Shown: piece by piece, positions 1 to 8,716 of the stretch
Layout: every line of letters begins with the position of its first letter
How positions within the stretch are numbered: the stretch's first letter is position 1
Assembly: GCA_050486405.1 (NCBI GenBank)
Contig: JBJHDF010000001.1
Span: forward strand, 124,001-188,000
DNA: 64,000 bases
Direction: 5' to 3'
Source: JBJHDF01 sp050486405
Lineage (GTDB): Bacteria; Pseudomonadota; Gammaproteobacteria; Pseudomonadales; Cellvibrionaceae
Notes under the pieces: model-generated
Database searches by the model: none
The model's input: only the letters and a program-made list of their open reading frames with translations
What the model was told of the DNA's origin: nothing
Translations under genes and position numbers: made by a program

Positions 1-1038
1 ATTTTCTCCTCCGGATTTTCCACCCGCAGTCAGATCAGCCAGACGTCCGGGCGGGGCATCGGGCTGGACGTGGCCGCCGAGGCCATCGGCAGACTGAATG
101 GCCGCATCACCCTGGACAGCGAACCCGGACAGGGTTGCACTTTCACACTGCAACTGCCTCTGACGGTTATCGCCGAGCATCAGTTGCTGGTATGCAGCGG
201 TTCCCATCAACTGGCCATCGCCTCCCGGGGTGTGCAACAGCTACTCTATCTCAATGACGGCGAGCTGCGCAGCGAGGGCGATCAGTTGTTCTATGCTCAC
301 GCAGGTGGCGACATTCGCGTTCATCATCTGGCGCACCTGGCACAATTGCCCGACGCCCAGATACCGGAAACCAGTCACGCCCGGGCGCTGCTGCTCGTGG
401 AGCAGCCGTCGCGGCAGCTCGGCGGCATACTGCTCGAGCAGGTGCTTGCCAGCCGGGAAATGGTGGTAAAGCCGCTGTCACCCTTCACGCCCAGCCCGCC
501 CGGGGTGATCGGCGCCACCGTACTCGGCGATGGCCGGGTGGCGCCAGTGGTCGATATTCAACAGATGCTGATCGAACACCTGAAAACCAGCCAGGGTCAG
601 AGAGATTGGCTGGCGAAAATCGCCCAGCAACAGAGCACCCTGCCCCAGAGACCACTGGCGCTGGTGGTGGACGACTCGCTCAGCACCCGGCGCTCGCTGG
701 CGCAACTGGTCAGCGATATCGGCATGGACGTGCGCACCGCCAAGGACGGGTTCGAGGCAATCGACATACTCCAGGAAGTCTCGCCCAGCGTACTGCTGGT
801 GGACATGGAAATGCCGCGCATGAACGGACTGGAACTGACCGCCCACGTACGCGCCCTGGACAACACCCGACACATTCCGGTGATCATGATCACCTCGCGC
901 AATACCGACAAGCATCGCCGGCTGGCCAGTGACGCCGGCGTGGACACTTACCTGAACAAACCTTTTTCCGAAGACGAACTGATGCAACACATTCAACGGA
1001 GCATGGAGCAATGCACAGCTTATCCAGCGACAGCATGA
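1..1038 (+). CDS. CheA/ChpA-type chemotaxis histidine kinase-response regulator hybrid, C-terminal part (5' truncated)
   Basis: The reading frame is open from base 1, so the gene starts outside the window. The visible part begins inside the HATPase domain with a G-box (SGRGIGLDVAAEAI, near residues 16-30). A CheW-like docking domain ending in LPLTV and following strands comes next. A complete CheY-type receiver domain closes the protein (LALVVDDSLSTRRS, phospho-acceptor D in LLVDMEMPRMNG, lysine in YLNKPF). A CheA core followed by CheW-like and receiver domains is the layout of Pil/Chp-type kinases (ChpA, PilL) that control type IV pili or twitching. The stop codon is overlapped by the next gene, and two CheW-like genes follow, so this is the end of a chemosensory operon. 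The Hpt region is not visible, so the exact subtype is inferred. Confidence 0.88.
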   Translation: MFSSGFSTRSQISQTSGRGIGLDVAAEAIGRLNGRITLDSEPGQGCTFTLQLPLTVIAEHQLLVCSGSHQLAIASRGVQQLLYLNDGELRSEGDQLFYAHAGGDIRVHHLAHLAQLPDAQIPETSHARALLLVEQPSRQLGGILLEQVLASREMVVKPLSPFTPSPPGVIGATVLGDGRVAPVVDIQQMLIEHLKTSQGQRDWLAKIAQQQSTLPQRPLALVVDDSLSTRRSLAQLVSDIGMDVRTAKDGFEAIDILQEVSPSVLLVDMEMPRMNGLELTAHVRALDNTRHIPVIMITSRNTDKHRRLASDAGVDTYLNKPFSEDELMQHIQRSMEQCTAYPATA

Positions 1039-1508
1039 CGCCCGACGGCCCCTGGCTGCGAGTGGACCTGCAGTATTTTTCCCTGCTGCTGCCCGGCCAC
1101 GACAGCCTGAATCTGACGCCGCTGGAACAGCGGGCGCCGAATCGCCGTCACGCCTGCGACTGTGCCGCCCACGAAGGACTGCACTACCCGGTGTTCGCCC
1201 TGGACCCGGCACTGCGATTGCAGACCCGGGCCGGCGAACAGTGCCGCTTGGCCCTGTTGTTACGCGCCGGAGACGACATCTTCGCGCTGGCCTGCAAGGG
1301 TGTCGAACGCCTGGACGACGGTATTCCACAGCGCCGGGCCCTGCCCAACTGCATGCTCAGCCGCCGTCTTCCCTACCGGGAGTTCGTACTGCTGGAGGGC
1401 GAAGCCGTGGCGCTGAGCGATGCCTATGCTCTGTTGCAACTGCTGCTGCAACAGGGCGTCGAGTGCCAGCCCACTGTGTCAGTGGCCAGTCAGCGGAGCG
1501 CCGGATGA
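1011..1508 (+). CDS. CheW-like coupling domain protein (divergent)
   Basis: 165 residues, mostly hydrophobic beta-strand pattern, with a weak CheW-like layout (VDLQYFSLLLPG near the start, then VFALDPALRL and LLLRAGDDIFALAC). It sits between a CheA-type kinase and a clearer CheW protein, which supports a ChpC/PilI-like coupling role. The ATG at 1011 has a GGAG about 8-9 bases upstream and overlaps the kinase end by 28 bases. A second in-frame ATG at 1035 overlaps the kinase stop as ATGA and would give a 157-residue protein. Sequence identity to known CheW is weak by eye, so the family call is partly contextual. Confidence 0.6.
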   Translation: MHSLSSDSMTPDGPWLRVDLQYFSLLLPGHDSLNLTPLEQRAPNRRHACDCAAHEGLHYPVFALDPALRLQTRAGEQCRLALLLRAGDDIFALACKGVERLDDGIPQRRALPNCMLSRRLPYREFVLLEGEAVALSDAYALLQLLLQQGVECQPTVSVASQRSAG

Positions 1509-2002
1509 TGGCAGAGCAGACGCCCACCCGGATTCCCCTGGATGCCTGGCTGTTGCCCATCGGCAAAGGCATGGAGGTGGCCATCGGCCAACGGGAGCTG
1601 AAATACATCGAGTACCTCACTCAGCCGGTGGAGTTGCCGGGCCTGCCCGCTTACTGCAAACAGGGCTTTCTCTGGCGCGGGCGCTTTGTACCGGCCCTGG
1701 ACCTGCTCAGTCTCGCCACGCGCCGACGCAGCCCGGGAACCGACGGCGACAACACTGTCGCCATCGTTGCCTACGAACAGCGCAACGATCTGCAACTGGG
1801 CCTGGGCGCTATCTGCCTGCGCGGCATCCCGCGACATATTCAGCTCGACGCGCGATCCCAGGCAGCGGACGTCAACAGCCTGCAGGGTATCTGGCAACTG
1901 CTGGCCGCCGCCGCCTTCTGTCACGATGAACAGATTTACCCGGTACTGGATCTGGGGCAACTGTTCAACACCACCCCCAACGAACTGATGACGCTGCACT
2001 GA
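1505..2002 (+). CDS. CheW-like chemotaxis coupling protein
   Basis: 165 residues. The start ATGATG overlaps the stop of the previous gene (ATGA at 1505-1508), implying translational coupling; the frame is open further upstream but nothing conserved lies there. CheW-like features are the opening LDAWLLPIGKGMEVAIGQRE, a middle GFLWRGRFVPALDLLSLA (the typical 'nlRG.ivPvvDLr' segment) and a closing YPVLDLGQLF. In Chp-type systems two CheW proteins dock different receptors to the kinase, which matches having two here. It acts at the inner-membrane signalling array. Confidence 0.75.
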   Translation: MMAEQTPTRIPLDAWLLPIGKGMEVAIGQRELKYIEYLTQPVELPGLPAYCKQGFLWRGRFVPALDLLSLATRRRSPGTDGDNTVAIVAYEQRNDLQLGLGAICLRGIPRHIQLDARSQAADVNSLQGIWQLLAAAAFCHDEQIYPVLDLGQLFNTTPNELMTLH

Positions 2003-2014
2003 CCAGCTTTGCGC

Positions 2015-2020
2015 TACAAT
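2015..2020 (+). promoter_or_regulatory. Candidate -10 box (TACAAT) for the TauE/SafE permease
   Basis: TACAAT lies 13 bases after the stop of the chemosensory operon. No good -35 is visible at 17 bases. If real, transcription would start near 2027, which rules out the upstream TTG at 2009 and favours the TTG at 2054 as translation start. Confidence 0.35.
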
Positions 2021-2053
2021 GGCGTTCCCTGCAACATTCCACCGGGATCCCCA

Positions 2054-2782
2054 TTGGCCTCACTCTCCCTCACCGAAATACTGCTGGCCAATCTGGCACT
2101 GGCCCTGGGCGCCTGCCTGCAGGGTGTGGCCGGCTACGGTATCGGTACACTGTCGGCGCCGCTGGTATTTCTGATCAACCCGGCCTTCCTGCCCGGCGCC
2201 ATGGTGATCAACGCCACGCTGCTCAATGTCCTGATGTTGGTGCGACACCGGGCCAGCGTCGAACTGGCACCGGTGCGCCACGCCATCGGCGGTGCCCTGG
2301 TGGGTATTTTTCTCGCCAGCACTACGCTGCATACCCTGTCCACACGGGGGTTTGATCTCACCTTTGGCGCGCTGATTCTGCTCGCGGTGGCACTGAGTAT
2401 TGCCGGCTTCAAACCGCGCCTGACAAGGCGCAGCAGCGTTCTGGCCGGCGGTCTGTCCGGCTATATGGGCACCATCACCGCCGTCGGCGGCCCACCCATG
2501 GCCCTGATCTACCAGAACGAGCCGGCACTGACCATGCGCGCCAACCTTTCGGCCTTCTTCTTTGTGGTCAGCTGCATCACCGTGGCGGCCCTGACGCTCA
2601 CCGGCCATGTGGGTGCGCGCGAACTCTATCTGGTGGCGGTCACCTTTCCAGGCGTTATACTGGGCTTCTGGCTGTCAAAGTATCTGGTAAGGCGCGTGCC
2701 GCTGCGGATACTGCCCCCCATCGTCCTGACCATTGCCGCGCTGGCAGGGTTGGGGGCGCTGGTACGGGGCTTCTTTGGATAG
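2054..2782 (+). CDS. Sulfite exporter TauE/SafE family membrane permease
   Basis: About 242 residues with roughly eight hydrophobic segments. TauE/SafE signs are the glycine-rich first half (LQGVAGYGIGTLSAPLVF, then PGAMVINATLLNVL) and the mirrored second half (GLSGYMGTITAVGGPPMALIY), the paired motif of this inner-membrane exporter family. Substrates in the family include sulfite, sulfoacetate and other small anions; the substrate here is unknown. The start is placed at TTG 2054, after a GGGAT, because the alternative at 2009 overlaps a plausible -10 box. A second member of the family is at 45.8 kb. The following lipoprotein starts 12 bases later. Confidence 0.82.
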   Translation: MASLSLTEILLANLALALGACLQGVAGYGIGTLSAPLVFLINPAFLPGAMVINATLLNVLMLVRHRASVELAPVRHAIGGALVGIFLASTTLHTLSTRGFDLTFGALILLAVALSIAGFKPRLTRRSSVLAGGLSGYMGTITAVGGPPMALIYQNEPALTMRANLSAFFFVVSCITVAALTLTGHVGARELYLVAVTFPGVILGFWLSKYLVRRVPLRILPPIVLTIAALAGLGALVRGFFG

Positions 2783-2793
2783 AGGATATCAAT

Positions 2794-4890
2794 ATGCCAC
2801 AGCTCCTGCGCACATCCCTGCTCGCCACGCTTGTCCTGCTAACCGCTTGCGCCGCACCACAACCGCAGCACAGCACCGATACACTTAGCCGCTTCGAGTC
2901 GGAGAGCGAAGCCATCGCCTACGTCCAGGCACGCGAAGAGGCGCTGAGAAGGTTGCAACGACTTACCCGGGAATACCGCCGGCAATACCTTGAGGAAAGC
3001 CGCGAGGAGAGCCGCGCTCTATCCGTGGAGCCACCGCCGGTGGTGGAATCAACAACTGCGGAAGAGCCGACAACCGAGGGCGCACCCGCGCCTCTGGAAG
3101 AAGCCATAGTCGCAGGTATACGAAGCAGCGCACCAGAAGGCATTACCAACAACCAGGAAGCCGGCGTCGACGAGGGCGGCATTGTAAAACGGTATGGCGA
3201 CTATTTGGTGGTTTTGCGCAGAGGCGTTCTCTACAGCATTCGCGTTGGAGCAGTTCTGGAAAAAGCAGATGAAATCCCCGTACAGCCCGCCAGTTGGAAT
3301 CACGACGCCTGGTACGACGAGATATTGATACACGATGGGCTTCTCATCGTTACCGGGTACAGCTACGACACAGAAATGAGCGAGTATATTTTCATTCGCA
3401 TCAATGAAGATGGCACACTGAACTGGCGCGGAGCCTACTTTATGGACGCTGGCGACTACTATTCTGGGAACAACTACGCCAGCCGCTTGATCGGTGACAA
3501 CCTGATTTTTTACATGACCGACGTTGAGCTGCAAGCTATTGACCAGGATCAGAGCACTTATGATTCAAGGAAGACCCATGATTTTACGGACCTCGAATCC
3601 TATTTCAAAGAATACTATGGCGGCAGCCCTTTGTCGCCACTGGCACTCAAGTTTGACAGCAACGGTCTTCCCGAGAAAATTCATCCGCTTTTCAGTCAAA
3701 ATGACGTCTATAGTCCCATATTGTCCGACCATGGATTGTCCGCAACCGTAATCGCCATTTGCCCCCTGCGGGAAGAAGAACTCTCGTGCCGGGCGATAAG
3801 TCTGCTTGGCGGCGGGGTGCGCGAACACTATGCCACCGCTGAAGCCTACTACCTCTGGATGACCGGCAACGAATGGAATCTGGAATACGAGAAAATGCCC
3901 GAAGAAACTCTCAACCATATCGCCCGGACCAACGCTCAAGATCGCATGCGGGAAACCGTGTCTGCCCTGTACCGAATATCTTTTTCGGACCTGACTGTTG
4001 GCGCTGTGAAGATGAACGGCGAGCCTCTGGATCAATTTTCCTTCAAAGAAACCGATGGTCGTCTACTGGTGGTAACCCGCCAGCCGGATGGCGCCCACCG
4101 TTGGTTCAGTCCTCACTACGACGCCGGCCACACCTTTCTCGCGGAGGTGCCATTTTCCCAATTCACTCGCCGGGTTCATTCGTTACCCTCGCATTACCTG
4201 CATCTGATACAGACAGCTGACGATGACCGCTCCCGCTATATCAATCGATTTATCGACGACAAGCTTGTTTTTGTTAGCGCCGAATACCATAGCGCTATGG
4301 TATCTGATGTGTATATAGTCCCGGCCAATGAACATCAAGCGCCTTATATCATCAACACAGACTTCCATGTGCATCAGGTACACCCCATTGGACGTCATGC
4401 ACTACTGATCGGGGAAGATCACGATGGACACCTGAACTACGTCACAATGAATCTGTCACACACACCGTTTGTCGCTGATTATCTGGTCGAGTCCGAGGGC
4501 GAACTGGCCGAAAGCCGCAGTCACGCGTTCTTTTATCGAGCCGACCAGGCTAGCCACGGCGGTCTGTTCGGCATTCCCATTGCGCACCCGCTGTACCAAC
4601 GAAAGCGGGAAGGGGGAATCACCTATTACCTTGAAGGTATTGTCGACATGCAGTTCTCCAGGGTGAGCGCCAATCTACAGCTGCAACCACTGGGCGCGCT
4701 GCAGGGAAGTCGGGAAGAGCAATGGTACAGCTATAGTGACTGCGATGTATCCTGTTACGACTGGTACGGTTCGGCACGCCCGATTTTTTGGGAGGATCGT
4801 CTTCTGGCACTGCTGAAATACGAGCTCCTGGAAGGTAAACTGTCAGGTGACTTCCTTGAAGAAATACAGCGTATCGATATCCGGCATTAG
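2794..4890 (+). CDS. Secreted beta-propeller lipoprotein (COG4880/PF09826-like)
   Basis: 698 residues. The N-terminus is a lipoprotein signal with lipobox LTAC (Cys19). A Glu/Arg-rich helical stretch (about 30-75) and a Pro/Glu linker follow. Then comes the diagnostic opening NNQEAGVDEGGIVKRYGDYL of the 'beta-propeller domain' family (archaeal and bacterial secreted proteins distantly related to WD40), and the rest is beta-rich with many aromatic residues. Two cysteines near residue 650 (DCDVSCYDW) could form a disulfide. Function is unknown for the family; an outer-membrane or periplasmic anchoring role is inferred from the lipobox. Codon use looks less GC-rich than flanking genes, a possible but weak sign of transfer. 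Confidence 0.72.
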   Translation: MPQLLRTSLLATLVLLTACAAPQPQHSTDTLSRFESESEAIAYVQAREEALRRLQRLTREYRRQYLEESREESRALSVEPPPVVESTTAEEPTTEGAPAPLEEAIVAGIRSSAPEGITNNQEAGVDEGGIVKRYGDYLVVLRRGVLYSIRVGAVLEKADEIPVQPASWNHDAWYDEILIHDGLLIVTGYSYDTEMSEYIFIRINEDGTLNWRGAYFMDAGDYYSGNNYASRLIGDNLIFYMTDVELQAIDQDQSTYDSRKTHDFTDLESYFKEYYGGSPLSPLALKFDSNGLPEKIHPLFSQNDVYSPILSDHGLSATVIAICPLREEELSCRAISLLGGGVREHYATAEAYYLWMTGNEWNLEYEKMPEETLNHIARTNAQDRMRETVSALYRISFSDLTVGAVKMNGEPLDQFSFKETDGRLLVVTRQPDGAHRWFSPHYDAGHTFLAEVPFSQFTRRVHSLPSHYLHLIQTADDDRSRYINRFIDDKLVFVSAEYHSAMVSDVYIVPANEHQAPYIINTDFHVHQVHPIGRHALLIGEDHDGHLNYVTMNLSHTPFVADYLVESEGELAESRSHAFFYRADQASHGGLFGIPIAHPLYQRKREGGITYYLEGIVDMQFSRVSANLQLQPLGALQGSREEQWYSYSDCDVSCYDWYGSARPIFWEDRLLALLKYELLEGKLSGDFLEEIQRIDIRH

Positions 4891-4899
4891 TTTAACGTG

Positions 4900-4924
4900 A
4901 AAAACCACGTCCTTAGGACGTGGT
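4900..4924 (-). terminator. Intrinsic terminator reading on the minus strand
   Basis: A perfect 9-bp stem (ACCACGTCC at 4904-4912, GGACGTGGT at 4916-4924) with a TTA loop. On the minus strand the stem is followed by TTTT; on the plus strand it is followed by CATGAG. It therefore suits a minus-strand transcript coming out of the repeat block, not the lipoprotein gene. Alternatively it is the end hairpin of a mobile element. Confidence 0.5.
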
Positions 4925-5328
4925 CATGAGTGCCAGACTCGGCCTGTTACGATCAGTGACGAGGTTTGGGTGCCACTAAGTTGGTCGGCCAGTGAGGTCG
5001 GTAGCGCCTTTGGCAAAAGCGGTGAATACATCCCTGTAGCTCCCGCGCGTCCTCCGTGACGCGAGGGTTGCCAAAGACGCTCCCAACCTCCCTGTCCTCA
5101 GTGCTGATTGATATCCCGGTGCTCTGTTCTTTGGAGTTCGAAGTACCGGTGTTTAAGGAGGTTGGGGTAGTGCTTCCGGGACCGTACACCGCAGGGATGC
5201 GGTGTGCGAGCCCCCAGGGATGGGTTCACGGCGAGTCCCGGAAGCACTGCGCCAACCTCCGCCGTTGGCACCCAAGGCGATAGAAGCGGCAAGCCCCCTT
5301 ACTAGGGCCCCAACGGAGCGGTTAGAGC

Positions 5329-5347
5329 CCGGGTTCTTTGAACCCGG
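5329..5347. repeat. Perfect hairpin at the right edge of the repeat block
   Basis: CCGGGTTC TTT GAACCCGG, 8-bp stem with a 3-base loop. There is no T-run on either side, so it is unlikely to be a terminator. It lies 30 bases before the mpl start and could affect mpl mRNA, or mark an element end. Confidence 0.55.
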
Positions 5348-5376
5348 ATATTTACTTCATCAGACAAGGGCGCTCC

Positions 5377-6744
5377 ATGCACTTACATTTTCTCGGCATT
5401 TGCGGCACCTTTATGGGCAGCCTGGCGCAGCTGGCCCAGGCCATGGGCCACAGGGTCACCGGCAGCGACGCCAATGTCTACCCGCCCATGAGCACCCAAC
5501 TGGAGGCGGCGGGCATTATTCTGAGCACCGGTTACAACCCGGCGCACCTGCAACCGGCGCCGGATCTGGTGGTAGTGGGCAATGCCATGAGCCGGGGCAA
5601 TCCGGCGGTGGAATATCTGCTGGAGCAGGGGCTGCCCTACACTTCCGGTCCCCAGTGGCTGCACGATCATGTACTGCCGGGCAAATGGGTACTGGCAGTG
5701 GCGGGCACCCACGGCAAGACCACCACCGCCAGCATGCTGGCCTGGATTCTCGACTGCGCCGGGCTGGCGCCCGGCTATCTGATCGGCGGCGTCACGCAGA
5801 ACTTCCCCAGTTCGGCGCGGCTGGGCGAGACACCCTTTTTTGTGGTGGAGGCGGACGAGTACGACAGCGCCTTTTTTGACAAGCGTTCCAAGTTTGTTCA
5901 CTACCAGCCGCGCACCCTGATTCTCAACAATCTGGAGTACGACCACGCCGATATCTTCCCGGATCTGGCCGCCATCCAGCGGCAATTCCATCACCTGCTG
6001 CGCATCCTGCCCAGCAACGGCCTGGTGATTTCACCCACCGGCGACCCGGCGCTGGAAGCAGTCTTTGCCCAGGGCTGCTGGAGCCCGAGAGAAACCTTTT
6101 CCCTGGCTGGCGACGCCTCCTGGCAGGCGCAACTGCTGCATCAGGACGGCAGTGAATTTGCGGTGTTGCAACAGGGGCGGGAGGTGGCGCGGGTGCGCTG
6201 GCAGCACAGCGGCCGGCACAATGTCAGCAACGCTCTGGCGGCACTGCTTGCGGCCCGCCATGTGGGCGTCACCCCGGCGGTGAGTGCCGAGGCCCTGAAT
6301 CGCTTTGCCGGGGTCAAACGGCGCATGGAGTGCCTCGCCGATCTGCACGGCGTGCGCGTCTACGACGACTTCGCCCATCACCCCACCGCCATCGCCACCA
6401 CTCTGGAGGGACTGCGCGCCCGGGTGGGCGAGGAAAAAATCATTGCCGTGATCGAACCTCGCTCGGCCACCATGCGCCAGGGTGTGCACGCCAACAGTCT
6501 GGCACTGGCCTGCAGCGCGGCCGACGATGTGCTCTGGTATCAGCCGCCAGACGCAACCTGGGACATGTCAGCGCTGGTCAACCACAGTCCGGTGCCCGCC
6601 AAACTGGTGCGGGATATGGACGAGTTGCTGCACTGCGCGCTCACCCTCAGTGAACCGGGCAGTCATATCGTTATCATGAGCAACGGCGACTTTGGCGGCG
6701 TGCACCACAAACTGGTGGAGCAACTGCGCCGACACAGTCTGTAA
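5377..6744 (+). CDS. mpl: UDP-N-acetylmuramate:L-alanyl-gamma-D-glutamyl-meso-diaminopimelate ligase
   Basis: 455 residues, the normal Mpl length. This cytoplasmic enzyme joins recycled murein tripeptide to UDP-MurNAc using ATP, bypassing MurC/D/E in peptidoglycan recycling. Visible signs are the opening MHLHFLGICGTFMGSLA, the Mur-ligase P-loop GTHGKTTT (about residues 110-117), the metal-binding VVEADEYDSAFFD typical of Mpl, NNLEYDHADIF, and YDDFAHHPTAI in the C-terminal domain. The ATG at 5377 is chosen because it matches the conserved N-terminus and has AAGGG 7 bases upstream; an open frame extends to 5338 but would overlap the hairpin at 5329-5347. Confidence 0.95.
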   Translation: MHLHFLGICGTFMGSLAQLAQAMGHRVTGSDANVYPPMSTQLEAAGIILSTGYNPAHLQPAPDLVVVGNAMSRGNPAVEYLLEQGLPYTSGPQWLHDHVLPGKWVLAVAGTHGKTTTASMLAWILDCAGLAPGYLIGGVTQNFPSSARLGETPFFVVEADEYDSAFFDKRSKFVHYQPRTLILNNLEYDHADIFPDLAAIQRQFHHLLRILPSNGLVISPTGDPALEAVFAQGCWSPRETFSLAGDASWQAQLLHQDGSEFAVLQQGREVARVRWQHSGRHNVSNALAALLAARHVGVTPAVSAEALNRFAGVKRRMECLADLHGVRVYDDFAHHPTAIATTLEGLRARVGEEKIIAVIEPRSATMRQGVHANSLALACSAADDVLWYQPPDATWDMSALVNHSPVPAKLVRDMDELLHCALTLSEPGSHIVIMSNGDFGGVHHKLVEQLRRHSL

Positions 6745-6751
6745 ACGGCCG

Positions 6752-7933
6752 TCAGTGGCGGATCTTCAGGTTATCCATGGCGAACTGCCAGTAGCGATTG
6801 GTCACGAAGTGCACCTCGTCCACCTGTAGATAATCCGCGGCAAAGTACACCGGGCCGAACACCGACAGCGTCACACTGTCGCGGTACACCAACTCGCCAT
6901 CGGCGTAGCCTGAAATGTGCAGCACTTCGCCGGATGCCTGATTCCTGCCAGAAGTCAGGTAGACGCCCACCAGATCAAACGGCGCGTCCATTTTTGCCAC
7001 TTTGCCCGGGTGACCGCTGCTGCCGTAGACAATGTAGTGGCCGGACATGGTGGCATTGCGGTAGCCGTCGGCGCTGGAAAACTTGTTGTGCATGGCGTTG
7101 AGCCCACTCCAGCGCAGCCCCCTGTAACCGTTGGGAATCTTGCGCACCTCGGTACCGGTGATCAGATCGTCGAAATCCAGGGTGATCACGTCCCCCGCAG
7201 CCCGCGCCTCCAGCAACGCCGCCTGGCGGGCCACATCCTCGATGCGCGACACGTGAACGGGCACGCGGTCCACCTCTATGCGCCGCTCCAAGCGGGCAGC
7301 ACCGTCATCGCTGGTCTGCACCAGAGTCAGAACGCCGGCGTCCACCTCGGCGGAAAAGTCGCCGTTGCCGTCGACGGCGATGGCGCGCGCCACATCGGCG
7401 TCGTAGGGCCGCAGACTGACCTCCAGCGGAGTTGTGGCGGAGCCGCGCACGGTGAGAATGGGTACAAAACCCACCGGCTCGGGGAAGGGTTCCACGTACA
7501 GGTCCGCCGGAGACCCGGGCAACTCGTGCACGGTCATCACCTGTTCGGCATTGCCTGTGGAGACCTTGTACCCGGGCGGCGGAATGGCCACCATGCGGTA
7601 GCGGCCGGGCTGCCTGAATATACCGTCTTCCCGACCCAGGGACATGCGGTAGTTGGAGAAACCCGCCCGGTTGGTGCTGGAGCGGCTGCGCCGACCATCC
7701 GGGCCATCAAGCAGATAGACCACCCCGGACATGGCCTGATCACCCAGGTCGTAAATGCCGTTGCGGTTGATGTCCCGGAAGGCATAGCCGGACACGTTGA
7801 CACTGCCACCAGTGGGGCGGTCCCAGTTGCGCTCGGCGGGGTAGAAGCTGGCGGGTTCCTGGGCGTCGGCGGCCATGGCCAGCAGCAGCGCGGGCGCCAC
7901 CATGCACGAAGCGATCAGTCTGCGAAATGTCAT
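6752..7933 (-). CDS. Secreted protein with SdrD_B-like domain and a C-terminal beta-sandwich domain
   Basis: 393 residues with a signal peptide (cleavage likely after ADA, residue about 24). Residues 45-150 resemble a SdrD_B/carboxypeptidase-regulatory-like beta domain (GYAFRDINRNGIYDLGD, where alternating D/N may bind calcium). The C-terminal third (ITLDFDDLITGTEVRKIPNGY, then GYADGELVYRDSVTL and VDEVHFV) looks like the carbohydrate-binding-type sandwich of PEP-CTERM-like exported proteins; no PEP-CTERM sorting tail is present. It is convergent with mpl and divergent from ubiX. A role at the cell surface is inferred; no enzymatic motif is seen. Confidence 0.6.
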   Translation of the reverse strand: MTFRRLIASCMVAPALLLAMAADAQEPASFYPAERNWDRPTGGSVNVSGYAFRDINRNGIYDLGDQAMSGVVYLLDGPDGRRSRSSTNRAGFSNYRMSLGREDGIFRQPGRYRMVAIPPPGYKVSTGNAEQVMTVHELPGSPADLYVEPFPEPVGFVPILTVRGSATTPLEVSLRPYDADVARAIAVDGNGDFSAEVDAGVLTLVQTSDDGAARLERRIEVDRVPVHVSRIEDVARQAALLEARAAGDVITLDFDDLITGTEVRKIPNGYRGLRWSGLNAMHNKFSSADGYRNATMSGHYIVYGSSGHPGKVAKMDAPFDLVGVYLTSGRNQASGEVLHISGYADGELVYRDSVTLSVFGPVYFAADYLQVDEVHFVTNRYWQFAMDNLKIRH

Positions 7934-8104
7934 TTTGCGCGATGTCCTCTTTAGTTATTGTGCGGGCGGGCGACCCGTAACGGAGGGTAAACGGCTGGGG
8001 GGTCGTCTGGCAAGCCTGCCAGGTCCCGCCGGAAGGGGGCTTGCGGAGTTGCACTGCCACAGCGGTAATGGGAAGCTATAACCAGTATCGCGAGGACAAT
8101 AACC

Positions 8105-8716
8105 ATGGAATTTACCCGCACCATCACCCTGGCCATGACCGGGGCCTCCGGCGCCCAGTATGGTCTGCGCCTGCTGCAGTGTCTGCTGGCCGCCGACTGC
8201 CGGGTCTATCTGCTGCTGTCCAGCGCCGCCGAGGTGGTCATTCGCACCGAGACCAACCTGGAGTTGCCGGACACCCTGGAAGAGCAACAGCGTACCCTGG
8301 CCCAGCGCTACGGCGCCGCCGAGGACCAATTGCAGTTGTTCGCCCGGGACGACTGGTTTTCGCCGGTGGCCTCCGGCTCCAGTTCACCCACGGCCACGGT
8401 GGTCTGCCCCGCCAGCGGCAGCACCCTGTCCGCGGCCGCCCACGGCACCAGCAACAACCTGATCGAGCGAGCCATAGACGTCGCTCTCAAGGAACGTCGG
8501 CAACTGATCCTGGTGCCACGGGAGGCGCCCTACTCGGAAATCCACCTGGAGAACATGCTGAAGCTCACCCGCATGGGAGCGGTGATTGTCCCCGCCAGTC
8601 CAGGCTTCTATATGCAACCCAACTCGGTGGAGGAGCTGGTGGACTTTATCGTCGCCCGAGTGCTGGACCAACTGGGCATCGAGCAGGACCTCATGCCGCG
8701 CTGGGGTGAGGACTGA
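8105..8716 (+). CDS. ubiX: Flavin prenyltransferase
   Basis: 203 residues, the normal length. UbiX attaches dimethylallyl phosphate to FMN to make prenylated FMN, the cofactor of UbiD in ubiquinone synthesis. Visible signs are MTGASGAQYG near the N-terminus, the SSAAE segment, PASGSTLSAAAHGTSNN (FMN/phosphate binding), and the closing VPREAPYSEIHLENM and PASPGFYMQPNSVEELVDFIVARVLDQLGI. UbiD is not in the window. The stop overlaps the next ATG by one base (TGATG at 8714-8718), so it is probably co-translated with the HMG-CoA lyase. Confidence 0.94.
   Translation: MEFTRTITLAMTGASGAQYGLRLLQCLLAADCRVYLLLSSAAEVVIRTETNLELPDTLEEQQRTLAQRYGAAEDQLQLFARDDWFSPVASGSSSPTATVVCPASGSTLSAAAHGTSNNLIERAIDVALKERRQLILVPREAPYSEIHLENMLKLTRMGAVIVPASPGFYMQPNSVEELVDFIVARVLDQLGIEQDLMPRWGED

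Larger units (their letters stand above)
4891..5376. repeat. Gene-free, densely structured block with two copies of an intergenic repeat
   Basis: No credible coding sequence is seen in these 486 bases. Copy 1 (plus strand, 5004-5080) has outer arms GCGCCTTTGGCAA / TTGCCAAAGACGC, a core GTGAATACATCCCTGTAG (5022-5039) and an inner hairpin (5046-5063). Copy 2 (minus strand, 5260-5157) has the same order: outer arms of 24 bases matching at 22 positions, a related core at 5229-5208 containing CATCCCTG, and an inner hairpin (ACACCGCA / TGCGGTGT, 5186-5205). The block is bracketed by short perfect hairpins at 4904-4924 and 5329-5347. From memory, GTGAAxxCATCCCTG-type intergenic repeats are common in gammaproteobacteria; the mechanism that spreads them is not clear to me. 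Confidence 0.7.

Noticed and set aside
4891..5376. IS200/IS605-type remnant or omega-RNA-like scaffold bounded by the two hairpins
   Set aside because: The edge hairpins are reminiscent of such ends, but no tnpA/tnpB fragment is present and the internal sequence is better explained by two copies of a hairpin repeat. Kept only as an alternative.
5202..5879. Plus-strand frame of 225 codons over the repeat block and the mpl 5' end
   Set aside because: Its composition (Gly/Arg/His-rich) is that of an out-of-frame reading of mpl; its first part is the palindromic repeat.
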